From: Acidobacteriota bacterium
Lineage (GTDB): Bacteria > Acidobacteriota > Blastocatellia > Pyrinomonadales > Pyrinomonadaceae
Reading direction: 5' to 3'
Assembly: GCA_020199775.1 (NCBI GenBank)
Contig: JAIVJZ010000040.1
Location: 186,001 to 250,000, forward strand
DNA: 64,000 nt
Each line of letters opens with the position of its first letter. Position 1 is the stretch's first letter. Under the pieces are notes generated by a model, which had not been told where the DNA came from, did no database searches, and saw only the letters and a list, made by a program, of their open reading frames with translations. This document shows positions 1 to 9,331 of this stretch, one piece after another. A program made the position numbers and the translations under genes.

Positions 1-585
1 ACGGCCAGCGGCGCGGAACTGCTCGACATGAAGAATCGTAAGTCGGCCTACGGCAAGACCGTGCCGCTCGCGCCGGGCACTTACCGCGTGGATGTCATCG
101 TGCGCGACATCAATTCCGGCGCGACGCAGGTCAAACACCTCGGCTTCACCGTGCCGAAGTACGACGCCAAGCAACTCTCGACCTCGACGCTCGTGCTCGC
201 GGCCAAGTTGCAGAGCATGTCGGACGCGCCCGCGGTCGGCCAGTTCACCATCGGCCAGTTCAAGGTGATCCCGAACGTCGCGCGCACGTATCGCAAGGGC
301 GAACCCGTCGGCCTCTACCTGCAAGTCTACAACGCGGGCATCGACCAGACGACGCTCCGCCCGTCGGTGGACGTGGACTACGTGCTCCTGAAGGACGGTA
401 AGGAACTCGGCAAGATGCCCGAAGATTGGCGCGGCATGAGCGACGCCGGTCAACGCCTGACGCTGGCGCGCATGATCACCACCGACCAACTCGCCCCCGG
501 CGATTACGAACTCGCGGTGCGCATCAAAGACCGCGTCTCCGGCCAATCGCTCTCGCCTTCCGAGAAGTTCTCGGTCGTCCAGTAA
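1..585 (+). CDS. GWxTD-type protein, C-terminal fragment (5' end outside window)
   Basis: The reading frame is already open at base 1 and ends with TAA at 583-585, so only the last 194 residues are present. The visible part is beta-rich, with segments such as YGKTVPLAPGTYRVDV, VGLYLQVYNAG and LAPGDYELAVRIKD. This matches the C-terminal region of GWxTD-domain proteins, which are frequent in Acidobacteriota. The GWxTD motif itself would lie upstream of the window, so the family call rests on the C-terminal pattern only. The role of these proteins is not well defined; they are usually predicted to be secreted or periplasmic. A strong hairpin terminator follows directly. Confidence 0.6.
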   Translation, partial: TASGAELLDMKNRKSAYGKTVPLAPGTYRVDVIVRDINSGATQVKHLGFTVPKYDAKQLSTSTLVLAAKLQSMSDAPAVGQFTIGQFKVIPNVARTYRKGEPVGLYLQVYNAGIDQTTLRPSVDVDYVLLKDGKELGKMPEDWRGMSDAGQRLTLARMITTDQLAPGDYELAVRIKDRVSGQSLSPSEKFSVVQ

Positions 586-603
586 CGGCGCGACGCGAAA
601 CAT

Positions 604-650
604 AAAAAAGGTGGCGGCAAGTTTTCACACTTGCCGCCACTTTTTTTATT
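604..650 (+). terminator. Rho-independent terminator
   Basis: Perfect 11-bp stem GTGGCGGCAAG (611-621) and CTTGCCGCCAC (630-640), 8-nt loop, then a run of seven T at 641-647. It lies 20 bases after the stop of the GWxTD-type gene. An A-run at 604-608 makes it usable from the minus strand too, where it would end the endonuclease V transcript. Confidence 0.9.
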
Positions 651-688
651 GCGCGGTCGGGCGAAAGCCGCACCCGGCATGCCGCCCT

Positions 689-1387
689 TCAGGTCGCCTC
701 GCGTTCCCCGCGACGGAGCGCGTTGACGAGCAGGTGCGCGCGGCGCGTCGGTTCGGGCTGGCGATAGCCGCCGTCCGAGCGAAGCGTCAGTTCAATCGCC
801 CCGGCGAGGTCGATCAGGTGGCCGGGCGAGACGTAGATCGGCTGGACGCGCGTCTTCGTGCGCAAGGCCGCGCCGACCGTCTCGTCGTTCTTCGGGTCGA
901 TGAGTGGTTGCCAACTGCCGCGCTCCTCGGCCAACTCCGCGTGCCCGCCGACCAGCACCGACTTGGCGCAGCCGAGCGTCGGGCGGTTCAGAAACAGGCC
1001 GACGTGCGAGGCGATGCCGACGCGGCGCGGGTGCGCGATGCCCTGCCCGTCGAACATCACGGCGTCCGGCTCGGTCTTCAGTTTCGACCACGCCTCCAGC
1101 ACCGACGGCGCTTCGCGAAACGACAGCAGCCCCGGCACGTAAGGAAACTGCGTCTCGCCCACCAGACCCACTTCCTCCACCACTTCGAGCGACGGCAGAC
1201 GGAGCACCACGATCCCCGTGTAGATGACGGGCGAGAATTTATTGAACGAGATGTCCGCGCCCGCTATCGTCTCGATCTTCTTGCCCGTGTGCGGCCGGAC
1301 GAGCACGCGCTCGCGCAGACGCTTCTGCAATTCCACCGCCTCGCGCGGCCGTATCGCCCAATCGTGCAGTTGTTCGTAACGCGCCAC
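689..1387 (-). CDS. nfi: Endonuclease V (deoxyinosine 3' endonuclease)
   Basis: Repair nuclease that nicks DNA near deaminated adenine (hypoxanthine). About 232 residues, normal for the family. Family motifs are visible: GADISF (first metal-binding Asp), PYVPGLLSFREAP, and FDGQGIAHPRRVGIASHVG containing the catalytic DG and the HPR segment. An ATG at 1441 would add 18 unrelated residues. I prefer the GTG at 1387 because AGGCGAGG lies just upstream on the minus strand and the protein then starts next to the conserved core. It follows nadB on the same strand with about a 100-base gap, so the two may share a transcript. Family identity is secure, the start less so. Confidence 0.9.
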   Translation of the reverse strand: MARYEQLHDWAIRPREAVELQKRLRERVLVRPHTGKKIETIAGADISFNKFSPVIYTGIVVLRLPSLEVVEEVGLVGETQFPYVPGLLSFREAPSVLEAWSKLKTEPDAVMFDGQGIAHPRRVGIASHVGLFLNRPTLGCAKSVLVGGHAELAEERGSWQPLIDPKNDETVGAALRTKTRVQPIYVSPGHLIDLAGAIELTLRSDGGYRQPEPTRRAHLLVNALRRGEREAT

Positions 1388-1486
1388 ATCACACCTCGCC
1401 TTTGATTTTCTCGTAGTAAGCGGCCACGCGCCGCGATTCAACTCGCGACCGTTAAAGTCGCGGCGTTCAATTCGCCGGCATCGTCC

Positions 1487-3118
1487 TCATCGTCTCGCCT
1501 TCGCCATCTCACGCAAGTTGCTACCGGCCGAAAACTCTATCACCTCGCTTGCGGAAACGCCGGAGGTTCGACTGTTGATCGAATGGACGCGCCAGCGCGC
1601 GTCGTCCGGCGCGGGGAAGTCGTAGCGAAAGTGCGCTCCGCGCGACTCTTCACGCCAGAGCGCGGCGCGCGCGACGAGCAGTGCGACCGTGACGAAGTTG
1701 CGCGACGGCGCGCGCAAACTTCGCGCCCGCTCGATCTGTTCGAGTTCGCCGAGGGCGCGCGTCAGCGATTGCCGCGAGCGCAGTATCCCGACGCGTTCCC
1801 ACATCAGACGCCGCACGCGCTTGCGCACGGCCAGCGCGATCTCGCCCGCGTTTGCGTCCGACATGGTCGCCTGCCCCGCGCCGTCTCCGTTCGTGTCGTC
1901 GGGCGGCGAGCCGGGCGCGTCGGCGGCGTGCGCGGCGGCGGCGGCCGCGCGTCCCGCGCGCGCCCCGAAGACGAGACCTTCGAGCAGCGAATTCGACGCG
2001 AGGCGGTTCGCGCCGTGGACGCCGGTGCAGGCCACCTCGCCCGCCGCGTAGAGTCCGTGCAGGGTGGTGCGCCCGTCGAGGTCTGTGCGGACGCCGCCCA
2101 TGATGTAGTGCGCGGCGGGCGAGACGGGGACGGGTTCGCGCGTGATGTCGAGTCCGTGACGCAGACAGGTGTCGTAAATTTTCGGGAAGCGGCGACGCAG
2201 GAAGCGCGCGTCGAGCGCGGTCATGTCGATGAAGGCGGTGCGCGTGGCGGTGCGTTCCAGCTCGGCGACGATGGCGCGGCTCACGATGTCGCGCGGCGCG
2301 AGTTCGGCGCGCTCGTGGTAGCGCGGCATGAAGCGTTTGCCCTCGGCGTTCCTGAGCACGCCGCCCTCGCCGCGCATCGCCTCGGAGAGCAGGAAGCGCG
2401 GCGCGCCCTCGACGTTCAAAGCCGTCGGGTGAAACTGCACGAACTCCATGTCGGCCAACTCCGCGCCCGCCGCGTAGGCCATCGCCATGCCGTCGCCGGT
2501 GGCGACCTGCGGGTTGGTCGTGTGGAGGTACAACTGCCCCGCCCCGCCCGACGCCAGCACGACGGCGCGTGCGCGCAAACTCCGCGACGCGCGCACGAGC
2601 GGGTCGAGGTAGCGCACGCCGCGGCAACGGCCGTCCTCCACGATCAACTCTTCGGTCGCGGCGTGCGCGAGAAACCGGATGCGCTCGTCGGCGCGGGCGC
2701 GCGCGAGCAGCGCGCGGACGATCTCGTGCCCCGTGGCGTCGCCCCCGGCGTGAAGGATGCGGCGGCGCGAGTGCGCGGCCTCCTGCGTGAAGAGCAGTCG
2801 GCCGCCCTCGCGGTCGAACTCCGCGCCCCACTCGATCAACTCGCGCATGTAACGCCGCCCGTCTTCCACCAGCACGCGCACGGCGCGCTCGTCGCACAGC
2901 CCCGCGCCCGCGCCTCTCGTGTCGTCTTCATGCAGAGAGGTTTCGTCGTCCTCCGAGAGCGCGACGGCCACGCCGCCCTGCGCGTACTCCGTGTTCGACT
3001 CGGCGGCGCGCTCTTTCGTCAGCACGACGACGCACGCGCCGCCTGCGGCGATTTCGAGCGCGGCGCGCAAGCCCGCGATGCCGCTGCCGACGACGACGAA
3101 GTCTGTTTCGCGTTGCAT
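1487..3118 (-). CDS. nadB: L-aspartate oxidase
   Basis: FAD enzyme of de novo NAD synthesis that oxidises L-aspartate to iminoaspartate, which quinolinate synthase NadA then uses. The N-terminus has the dinucleotide-binding motif VVGSGIAGLRAAL, followed by SNTEYAQGGVAVA, the ATGDGMAMAYAAGAELADMEF segment, LLSEAMRGEGG with a catalytic Arg, and SPAAHYIMGGV with a catalytic His. The C-terminal helical domain is present. Length 543 residues, as in other NadB proteins. An ATG 21 bases further upstream (3139) is possible; the chosen one sits right before the FAD motif. No nadA or nadC is in the window. The 130-base gap to the divergent gene at 3271 should hold both promoters. Confidence 0.95.
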   Translation of the reverse strand: MQRETDFVVVGSGIAGLRAALEIAAGGACVVVLTKERAAESNTEYAQGGVAVALSEDDETSLHEDDTRGAGAGLCDERAVRVLVEDGRRYMRELIEWGAEFDREGGRLLFTQEAAHSRRRILHAGGDATGHEIVRALLARARADERIRFLAHAATEELIVEDGRCRGVRYLDPLVRASRSLRARAVVLASGGAGQLYLHTTNPQVATGDGMAMAYAAGAELADMEFVQFHPTALNVEGAPRFLLSEAMRGEGGVLRNAEGKRFMPRYHERAELAPRDIVSRAIVAELERTATRTAFIDMTALDARFLRRRFPKIYDTCLRHGLDITREPVPVSPAAHYIMGGVRTDLDGRTTLHGLYAAGEVACTGVHGANRLASNSLLEGLVFGARAGRAAAAAAHAADAPGSPPDDTNGDGAGQATMSDANAGEIALAVRKRVRRLMWERVGILRSRQSLTRALGELEQIERARSLRAPSRNFVTVALLVARAALWREESRGAHFRYDFPAPDDARWRVHSINSRTSGVSASEVIEFSAGSNLREMAKARR

Positions 3119-3270
3119 GTTGTGCGCAGGTGTTGCCAAGACCCGGAGATACTAACAACCCGGCGCGCGCCCGAGCAACATCACGCATTCAAATGCAGGC
3201 CGCAATAAGATAAAGTGGGTTTGAGTTCGCATCACCACCACTGCGCGCGGTTTCGGCATTCGGACGACGG

Positions 3271-5046
3271 ATGAATAAGAGAAAACTACTCGCCCCGCTC
3301 CTCGTCTGCGCAAGCGGGCTTCTGCTGACCGCGCCGCTCCTGCTCTACGGCGCGCCGACCGGCGGCGACGCGATCTTTCACACGATGTGGCACGCGAACT
3401 TCTCGTCGCAGCTTTTGGCGGGCGACCTCTACCCGCGCTGGCTGCTCGACATGAACGGCGGCCTCGGCAGCCCCGTCTTCTTCTTCTACGCGCCGCTGCC
3501 CTATTACATCACGGCTCTCTTCACGCCCCTTCTGCCCGGCGGCGCATACGGGCTGGCGCACGTCGGCGCGTCGCTCTCGCTCGCCCTCGTCGCCTCCGGC
3601 CTGACCACTTATCTCTGGCTCAAAGAGACGACCGACGAAATATCCGCTTTAGCGGCGGCCGTCGTCTACATGCTCGCGCCCTACCATCTCGGCGTTGACC
3701 TTTACACGCGCGTCGCGTTCGCGGAGGTGTGGGCGTTCGTCTGGATGCCGCTCACGCTCTATTTCGTCCGGCGACTTATGACGACGACGGCGGGCGCATT
3801 CCCCTACGCGCTCACGGGGCTTGCGCTCGGTTACGCCGCGCTCATCACCACGCACCTGCCGACAACTTTGATCTTCTCGCTCATCCCTCCCTGCTACGCG
3901 CTCCGGGCGTCCGCGCCGCGACAAAGAATGCGCGCCTTGCTCTTGACCGCCGGGGGCATGTCGCTCGGCATCGGCCTCGCGTGCGTCTACCTGCTGCCCG
4001 CCCTCGCCACTCAAGAATCCGTCTCGCTCGGAGACCTGCTGCCCGAGTTTTATCACCGGAGGTGGCTGCAATTAACCAACCTCAATCGCAGGGAGTTGGA
4101 CGGGCGCATCACGCTCGCCGTTTTGACGACCGCCATCGTCACCGCTTGCGCCGCCATCCTCGCCTGTCGCCGCAGCGGCAACGACGACGCTGCTGCGGCG
4201 GTAGGCGACGCGTCGGATCATCCTTGCAAGCGCGAGCGCACGTTCTGGATCGTCGTGGCGCTCGGCTGTCTCTTGCTGATGACGCCCGTGAGCGGTTTCG
4301 TGTGGCGACTCGTCAAGCCGCTCCAATCGATCCAGTTTCCGTGGCGTTTCAATGCCGTGTTGTGCGTGGCCGCCGCCGCGCTCGCCGCGCCCGCCGCGCG
4401 CACGCTCCAACGCCGCGCGTCTCGCGGCGCGCTCAATCTTGCGCTGCTCGTCGTCGCGGTCGCGCTCGTCGTGTACTGGGTCTTCTTCACGCATTCAATT
4501 GCGAGACGGGCGCAGCCGCAATGGCGCGGCGACGCGCCGACGCTCGACGCGGACTTCGTGAAAAGATATGCACGGATGCGCGACGCGCCGGAATACCGCC
4601 CGGCCACCGCCGCTTCGACGCAGGCCGGAGCCTTCGACGAGTTGATGTCGAGAATCTGCCGCGCGGGCGAGCAACCGGCCAAAGTCTGCACGGTCGCAGG
4701 CGAGGGCGAGATCGCGGTCGAACGCTGGACGCCCGGCGAGATCGAGTTGCGCGTCGCAACCGTGAGCGGCGTCGCGTTCGACGTGACGCAGTTTCACTAC
4801 CCCGGTTGGGCGGCTTACCTCGACGGGCGGCGTCACCCTCTGGAGCCTTCCCGCCCCGACGGCCTGTTGCATCTCGACGTGCCCGCGGGCGAGCATCGAA
4901 TAATCCTGCGGCTCAGGCATACCGCCGCCGTTGACGCAGGGATAATCGTCTCGGCCGCCTCCGTTATCCTGCTCCTGTCGTGGGTCGCCGCGCGCATCCT
5001 GTACGGGCGCGGGAGGAGGAAGCGCGCCGCCGCCGCTGTCGGCTGA
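3271..5046 (+). CDS. Polytopic membrane protein, PTPS-related / glycosyltransferase-like
   Basis: 591-residue integral membrane protein. It begins with a hydrophobic segment (LLAPLLVCASGLLLTAPLLL) followed by GGDAIFHTMWHANF and GDLYPRWLLDMNGGLGSPVFFFY, then many transmembrane helices up to about residue 410. A soluble beta-rich domain follows (VTQFHYPGWAAYLDGRRH), and a last TM helix lies near residues 555-580. This order matches membrane proteins annotated as 6-pyruvoyl-tetrahydropterin synthase-related, which look like oligosaccharyl or glycosyl transferases with a C-terminal YfhO-like module. No catalytic residue can be assigned here and the substrate is unknown. It is divergent from nadB. 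Confidence 0.6.
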   Translation: MNKRKLLAPLLVCASGLLLTAPLLLYGAPTGGDAIFHTMWHANFSSQLLAGDLYPRWLLDMNGGLGSPVFFFYAPLPYYITALFTPLLPGGAYGLAHVGASLSLALVASGLTTYLWLKETTDEISALAAAVVYMLAPYHLGVDLYTRVAFAEVWAFVWMPLTLYFVRRLMTTTAGAFPYALTGLALGYAALITTHLPTTLIFSLIPPCYALRASAPRQRMRALLLTAGGMSLGIGLACVYLLPALATQESVSLGDLLPEFYHRRWLQLTNLNRRELDGRITLAVLTTAIVTACAAILACRRSGNDDAAAAVGDASDHPCKRERTFWIVVALGCLLLMTPVSGFVWRLVKPLQSIQFPWRFNAVLCVAAAALAAPAARTLQRRASRGALNLALLVVAVALVVYWVFFTHSIARRAQPQWRGDAPTLDADFVKRYARMRDAPEYRPATAASTQAGAFDELMSRICRAGEQPAKVCTVAGEGEIAVERWTPGEIELRVATVSGVAFDVTQFHYPGWAAYLDGRRHPLEPSRPDGLLHLDVPAGEHRIILRLRHTAAVDAGIIVSAASVILLLSWVAARILYGRGRRKRAAAAVG

Positions 5047-5115
5047 AACAACAGGCACGACGCGCTTCATTCTTGCGCCCGCGAGGGCGGCCGGCGCCCC
5101 GGCGCACTTCCCGTG

Positions 5116-5145
5116 TTGCGGGACATTCGCGCCGCGCGCTAGAAT
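5116..5145 (+). promoter_or_regulatory. Candidate sigma-70-type promoter for the M16 peptidase
   Basis: TTGCGG (5116-5121) and TAGAAT (5140-5145, five of six matches to the -10 consensus) with an 18-base spacer, about 125 bases before the start codon. Predicted by eye only. Confidence 0.35.
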
Positions 5146-5268
5146 GGCGACCACAGTTCCCAACCCTTCTATTCACTATTGAACTTTTCGCCCTGCGGCG
5201 CATGAGAGCGAGCATGTACCCCACATGCGGCTCAATGCGCCCGGCTCAAATTCACGGAGGATATTCAC

Positions 5269-8200
5269 ATGCTCACCAGAAATCATTTCGCGGCGTTCGC
5301 GCTCGCCGTCGCGCTCGTCGCGTCGAGCGTCCCGGCGTCGGCGCAGAACAAAACATCACGGTCAACGCCGAAACCGGCCGTCGCGCAACGCGCAAGTGCG
5401 GAGCAGACGAACAGCGGCGGCTTGCCGCCGATCAAGTTCACCGAGTTCCGGCTGGAAAATGGTTTGCGCGTAATACTGCACGAGGATCACTCGACGCCGA
5501 TTGTGGGCGTCAATCTCTGGTATCACGTCGGCTCGAAGAACGAAGTGCCGGGCAAGACCGGCTTCGCGCATCTCTTCGAGCACATGATGTTTCAAGGCTC
5601 GAAAAATTACGACGACGACTACTTCAAGCCCATTCAGGAGGCGGGCGGCAACCTCAACGGCTCGACCAACCCCGACCGCACGAACTACTGGCAGGTCGTC
5701 CCGTCGAACTTCATCGAACTCGCCCTGTTCATGGAGGCCGACCGCCTCGGCGGGCTGCTCGACGTGCTCAACGAAGCCAAACTCGCCAACCAGCGCGAGG
5801 TGGTCAAGAATGAGAAGCGGCAGAACTACGATAACCGTCCCTACGGTCTCGTCGGGGCGAAGATCAACGAGACGCTCTACCCGAAGACGCACCCCTACCA
5901 CTGGTTGACCATCGGCTCGCTCGATGACCTCTCCGCCGCTTCGCTCGAAGACGTGAAGAACTTCTTCCGCCGCTACTACACGCCGAACAACGCCACGCTC
6001 GCAATCGCGGGCGACTTCACCCCGGCCGAGGCGCGCCGCTTGGTGGAAAAATATTTCGCCCCGATCCCGCGCGGCCCGGAAGTGACGCCCGTGCCGATGC
6101 AGCCCGCGACCATCACCGAATTGAAACGCATCAACATGGAAGACCGCGTCGCCCTGCCGCGCGTCTACACGGTGTGGCCTGTGCCGCCGCAGTACACGCC
6201 CGACGAGGCTCCGCTCGACGCCCTCGCCACCATCCTCGCGGGCGGCAAAAGTTCGCGCCTCTACAAGACGCTCGTCTACGAACGCCAGATCGCGCAGGAC
6301 GTGTCGGCCTTCAACAACGCCACCGAGATCGCAGGCCAGTTTCAGATCGTGGCGACGGCCAAACCCGGCAAGATGCTCGCCGAACTCGAAGGCGCGATCA
6401 GCGAAGAACTAGAACGCATCAAGCAGACGCCGCCCACCACGGAAGAGATCGAACGCGCCTATAACGCCCGCGAGGCTTCTTTCATCTACAGCCTGCAAAC
6501 CGTCGGCGGCTTCGGCGGCAAGAACGACCAGTTGAACCAGTATGCCACGTTCCTCAACCGCCCCGACTACTTCAACGAAGACCTCGCGCGCTACCGGCGC
6601 GTGACCCCGGAGGACGTGAAGCGCGTCGCCAATCAATACCTGACCGACAAGCGTCTCATCGTCAACGTGACGCCGCGCGCGCGCGGACGCTCGACGGGCG
6701 AACCCGTGCCCGAAAGCCCGGCGAAAGCCGTCGCCACGCCCTCGCCGCAGACGGCGGGCGCGGCGCAGACCGGAGCAGCAGCAGCAGCAGCGACGGGCGA
6801 GGCCGCGCAAACCGCCACCAAGGCCGCCGCCGCCGCGACCGCTCCGGCGGGAGCCGCGCCGCCCACCACGTCCGCGCCCGCCAAAGGCGAACCGGCCAAA
6901 CCCGCGAACGCCAAACGCGACCCGCAACAGGCGGCGGCGAGCGCGGCCGCACTGCCCAAGCCCGGCCCCGAGCCGCGCCTCGTGCTGCCTAAAGTGGAAC
7001 GCCATCGCCTGTCGAACGGGCTACAGGTGTTTCTCGTTCGCCACTCCGAACTGCCCGTCGTCAACATGAATCTGATCATCAGGTCGGGCGCCTCGTCAGA
7101 CCCGGAGAACTTGCCCGGCGCGGCCAGCCTCACCGCCGACCTGCTCGACGAAGGCACGAAGACGCGCGACGCGCTCGAAATCTCGAACGCGCTCACCAAC
7201 ATCGGCGCGCGCCTCGGCGTCGGCGCGGGATGGGACTCCAGTTCGGCGGAACTGACCACGCTCACGCGCCATCTCGACCGCGCGCTCGAAATCTACGCCG
7301 ACGTGCTGCTCAACCCGGCCTTCCCGGAAACCGATCTCAAACGCCTGCGCGGCACGCGCCTCGCCACGCTGCAACAGCAACGCGACAACGCCGACGCCAT
7401 CGCCGGTCTTGTCTACTCGTCGATCCTCTACGGCAACAAGCACCCTTACGGCCGCCCGCTCTTCGGCAACGAAGCCTCCCTGAAAACTATCGGCGAGACG
7501 GACGTGCGCCGCTTCTACGAAACCCACTACCGCCCGAACAACGCCGCGCTCGTCGTCGCGGGCGACGTGACGGCCGCCACGCTCCTGCCCAAACTCGAAC
7601 GCGCCTTCGCCGCGTGGAAGCCCGGTCAGGTTCCGGCGACCGACGTTTCGATGACGCCGCCCCCGCGCGAGCGCGCCGGGATTTATCTCGTCGATAAGCC
7701 GGGCGCGGCGCAGTCCGTCATCCAGATCGGGCAGGTCGGCGTCGCGCGCTCGACGCCCGACTACTTCCCGCTGCTCGTTCTCAACTCGATGCTCGGCGGT
7801 CAGTTCGTCTCGCGCATCAACCTGAATTTGCGTGAGGACAAGGGCTACACCTACGGTGCGCGCTCCGGCTTCGACTATCGACGCGGCGCGGGGCCGTTCG
7901 CGGCCTCCGGCGGCGTCTTCACCAACGTGACGAAAGAGTCGGTCAGCGAGTTCCTCAAAGAATTGCGGGGCATCCGTGGCGAGATTCCCGTCACCGAACG
8001 CGAACTCGAATACGCCAAGCAGGGCATCCTGCGCGGCTTCCCGCGCGGCTTCGAGACGCCCGGCCAGATCGCCGACCGCCTCAGTTCGGTCGTGCTCCAC
8101 AACCTGCCCGACGACTACTTCAACAACTACAGCGCGCGCGTGCGCGCCGTCACGCTCGCGGACATCACGCGCGTCGCCAACCGCTATCTCGACCCGTCGC

Positions 8201-8343
8201 GCATGGCGATCCTCGTCGTCGGCGACCGCAAGGCCGTCGAACCCGGCCTGCGCTCGCTCGGCATCGGCGAAGGCATCACGCTGCTCGACGTCGAAGGCCG
8301 CCCCGTCGCCGCAGCGGCGGCGGGCGACGGCGGAAGCAAGTAG
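5269..8343 (+). CDS. M16 family zinc metallopeptidase, fused catalytic and non-catalytic units, exported
   Basis: 1024-residue pitrilysin/insulinase-type protease. A signal peptide (residues 1-25, ending VPASAQ) points to the periplasm. The first unit carries the inverted zinc motif HLFEH at residues 101-105 and the downstream glutamate region NQREVVKNEKRQNYD. An Ala/Pro-rich linker at about residues 475-570 joins a second unit (from RHRLSNGLQVFLV) in which the HxxEH site is replaced by AASLTADLLDEG, so this half is structural. That is the usual alpha/beta pairing of M16B enzymes, fused in one chain. SD-like GGAGG at 5256-5260 precedes the ATG well. Likely role is degradation of periplasmic peptides; the substrate is unknown. 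Confidence 0.9.
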   Translation: MLTRNHFAAFALAVALVASSVPASAQNKTSRSTPKPAVAQRASAEQTNSGGLPPIKFTEFRLENGLRVILHEDHSTPIVGVNLWYHVGSKNEVPGKTGFAHLFEHMMFQGSKNYDDDYFKPIQEAGGNLNGSTNPDRTNYWQVVPSNFIELALFMEADRLGGLLDVLNEAKLANQREVVKNEKRQNYDNRPYGLVGAKINETLYPKTHPYHWLTIGSLDDLSAASLEDVKNFFRRYYTPNNATLAIAGDFTPAEARRLVEKYFAPIPRGPEVTPVPMQPATITELKRINMEDRVALPRVYTVWPVPPQYTPDEAPLDALATILAGGKSSRLYKTLVYERQIAQDVSAFNNATEIAGQFQIVATAKPGKMLAELEGAISEELERIKQTPPTTEEIERAYNAREASFIYSLQTVGGFGGKNDQLNQYATFLNRPDYFNEDLARYRRVTPEDVKRVANQYLTDKRLIVNVTPRARGRSTGEPVPESPAKAVATPSPQTAGAAQTGAAAAAATGEAAQTATKAAAAATAPAGAAPPTTSAPAKGEPAKPANAKRDPQQAAASAAALPKPGPEPRLVLPKVERHRLSNGLQVFLVRHSELPVVNMNLIIRSGASSDPENLPGAASLTADLLDEGTKTRDALEISNALTNIGARLGVGAGWDSSSAELTTLTRHLDRALEIYADVLLNPAFPETDLKRLRGTRLATLQQQRDNADAIAGLVYSSILYGNKHPYGRPLFGNEASLKTIGETDVRRFYETHYRPNNAALVVAGDVTAATLLPKLERAFAAWKPGQVPATDVSMTPPPRERAGIYLVDKPGAAQSVIQIGQVGVARSTPDYFPLLVLNSMLGGQFVSRINLNLREDKGYTYGARSGFDYRRGAGPFAASGGVFTNVTKESVSEFLKELRGIRGEIPVTERELEYAKQGILRGFPRGFETPGQIADRLSSVVLHNLPDDYFNNYSARVRAVTLADITRVANRYLDPSRMAILVVGDRKAVEPGLRSLGIGEGITLLDVEGRPVAAAAAGDGGSK

Positions 8344-8373
8344 CAACCGCCGACTTGCCTGAACGAACAGAAG

Positions 8374-8412
8374 AAGGCCGCGCCGGAAATTTACAACTTC
8401 CGGCGCGGCCTT
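8374..8412. terminator. Bidirectional hairpin terminator between convergent genes
   Basis: Perfect 15-bp stem: AAGGCCGCGCCGGAA (8374-8388) pairs with 8398-8412 around a 9-base loop. It lies between the stop of the M16 peptidase and the stop of the convergent SET-domain gene. The flanking T content is modest on both sides. Confidence 0.75.
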
Positions 8413-8438
8413 CCCTTTGTCTCCCGCGTGGGCGCGGC

Positions 8439-8867
8439 TTACCGCTTGATGAGATTGATCGTCCCGCGACACTCCGGCGCGCCGCACGCGCAACGCTTGT
8501 CGTTCGAGTGATAAGACTCGACGTAATCGAGCGTGATCTCTTCGCCGGGGGCGATGTCGCGCAGGGCGAAGAAGATGATGTGGCCGTGCATGATGCGCAC
8601 GAAGCTGTTCGGCCGGCACGAGTGGTTGATGAACTGCGAGGCGTTGCCGCCCGTGCTGCTGTCGATGCCCCAGTAAGAATCAATCGCGCAGATGTGCAGA
8701 CGCTCCTTGCCGCGCATCCGCCGCGCCGCCTCCACGCGCGACACGCGCTCGCCCGTCAACTCCGCGACCTTCCGCCCCTTGCGAAACGCGACGGTCGCGA
8801 AACATCCCGTCCCGTCAATGTTCGACTTGCGCGCCTCGATCCCCTCGGCCGCTTCGATCTTTCTCAT
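8439..8867 (-). CDS. SET domain protein (putative protein lysine methyltransferase)
   Basis: 142-residue protein that is almost entirely a SET domain. It has GTGCFATVAFRKGRKV at the start, the pseudoknot motif FINHSCRPN, then GEEITLDY and a post-SET cysteine cluster CACGAPECRG. These are the S-adenosylmethionine and lysine-channel elements of SET methyltransferases, so an active enzyme is plausible; the protein substrate is not known. The frame is open further upstream, but the ATG at 8867 starts right before the domain and does not overlap the preceding gene, which stops at 8891. It is probably co-transcribed with the YjbR-like gene upstream. Confidence 0.85.
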   Translation of the reverse strand: MRKIEAAEGIEARKSNIDGTGCFATVAFRKGRKVAELTGERVSRVEAARRMRGKERLHICAIDSYWGIDSSTGGNASQFINHSCRPNSFVRIMHGHIIFFALRDIAPGEEITLDYVESYHSNDKRCACGAPECRGTINLIKR

Positions 8868-8890
8868 GCGTCTCGTTTCCGCCTTCGCGC

Positions 8891-9247
8891 TCAATTTACA
8901 CTCGCCTCCAATTCCGCCCGCAGCCGCTTCGTCAACTTCGCCCACACCATCTCGTAAGACTCGCGGATCAAGCTCTCCGTCTCCGCTTCCTCAAGCGCGT
9001 CGAGACGGTTGAGCGTCACCCAATGGTTGCGCGCCATGTAAGCGGCGGGCGTGATGCCCTCCTGCTCGACGAGTTCCGCAAACTTCTCCGGCGTACACTT
9101 GAACGACACGCGCGTCGGCGTCACGTCCAGACTCGCCACCGCAAACATCTTGCCCCCGACGCGGAACAACAGATCGTTATCCCACTGCACGCCCTCCGTC
9201 GCGTGCGGCAGCGACAGGCAGAAACGGCGCAACGACTCAATATCCAT
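8891..9247 (-). CDS. MmcQ/YjbR family protein
   Basis: 118-residue protein with the family pattern LPHATEGVQWDNDLLFRVGGKMFAV, then SFKCTPEKF and a C-terminal segment MARNHWVTLNRLDAL. This is the compact fold of the MmcQ/YjbR group, described as similar to DNA-binding CyaY-like proteins, with no firm biochemical role. Length is typical. It sits 23 bases upstream of the SET-domain gene on the same strand. Confidence 0.88.
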   Translation of the reverse strand: MDIESLRRFCLSLPHATEGVQWDNDLLFRVGGKMFAVASLDVTPTRVSFKCTPEKFAELVEQEGITPAAYMARNHWVTLNRLDALEEAETESLIRESYEMVWAKLTKRLRAELEASVN

Positions 9248-9331
9248 CCCTCATCCCTGCCTTCCTCCGTGTCCTCTGCATCTGCGGCGGCGCGCTCTTC
9301 ATAAACACTCACCCGGCGAATCATCACACGC

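Noticed and set aside
7000..8619. Long minus-strand frame antisense to the M16 peptidase
   Set aside because: Arg/Ala/Val-rich shadow typical of GC-rich coding DNA; the plus-strand protein has clear family motifs.
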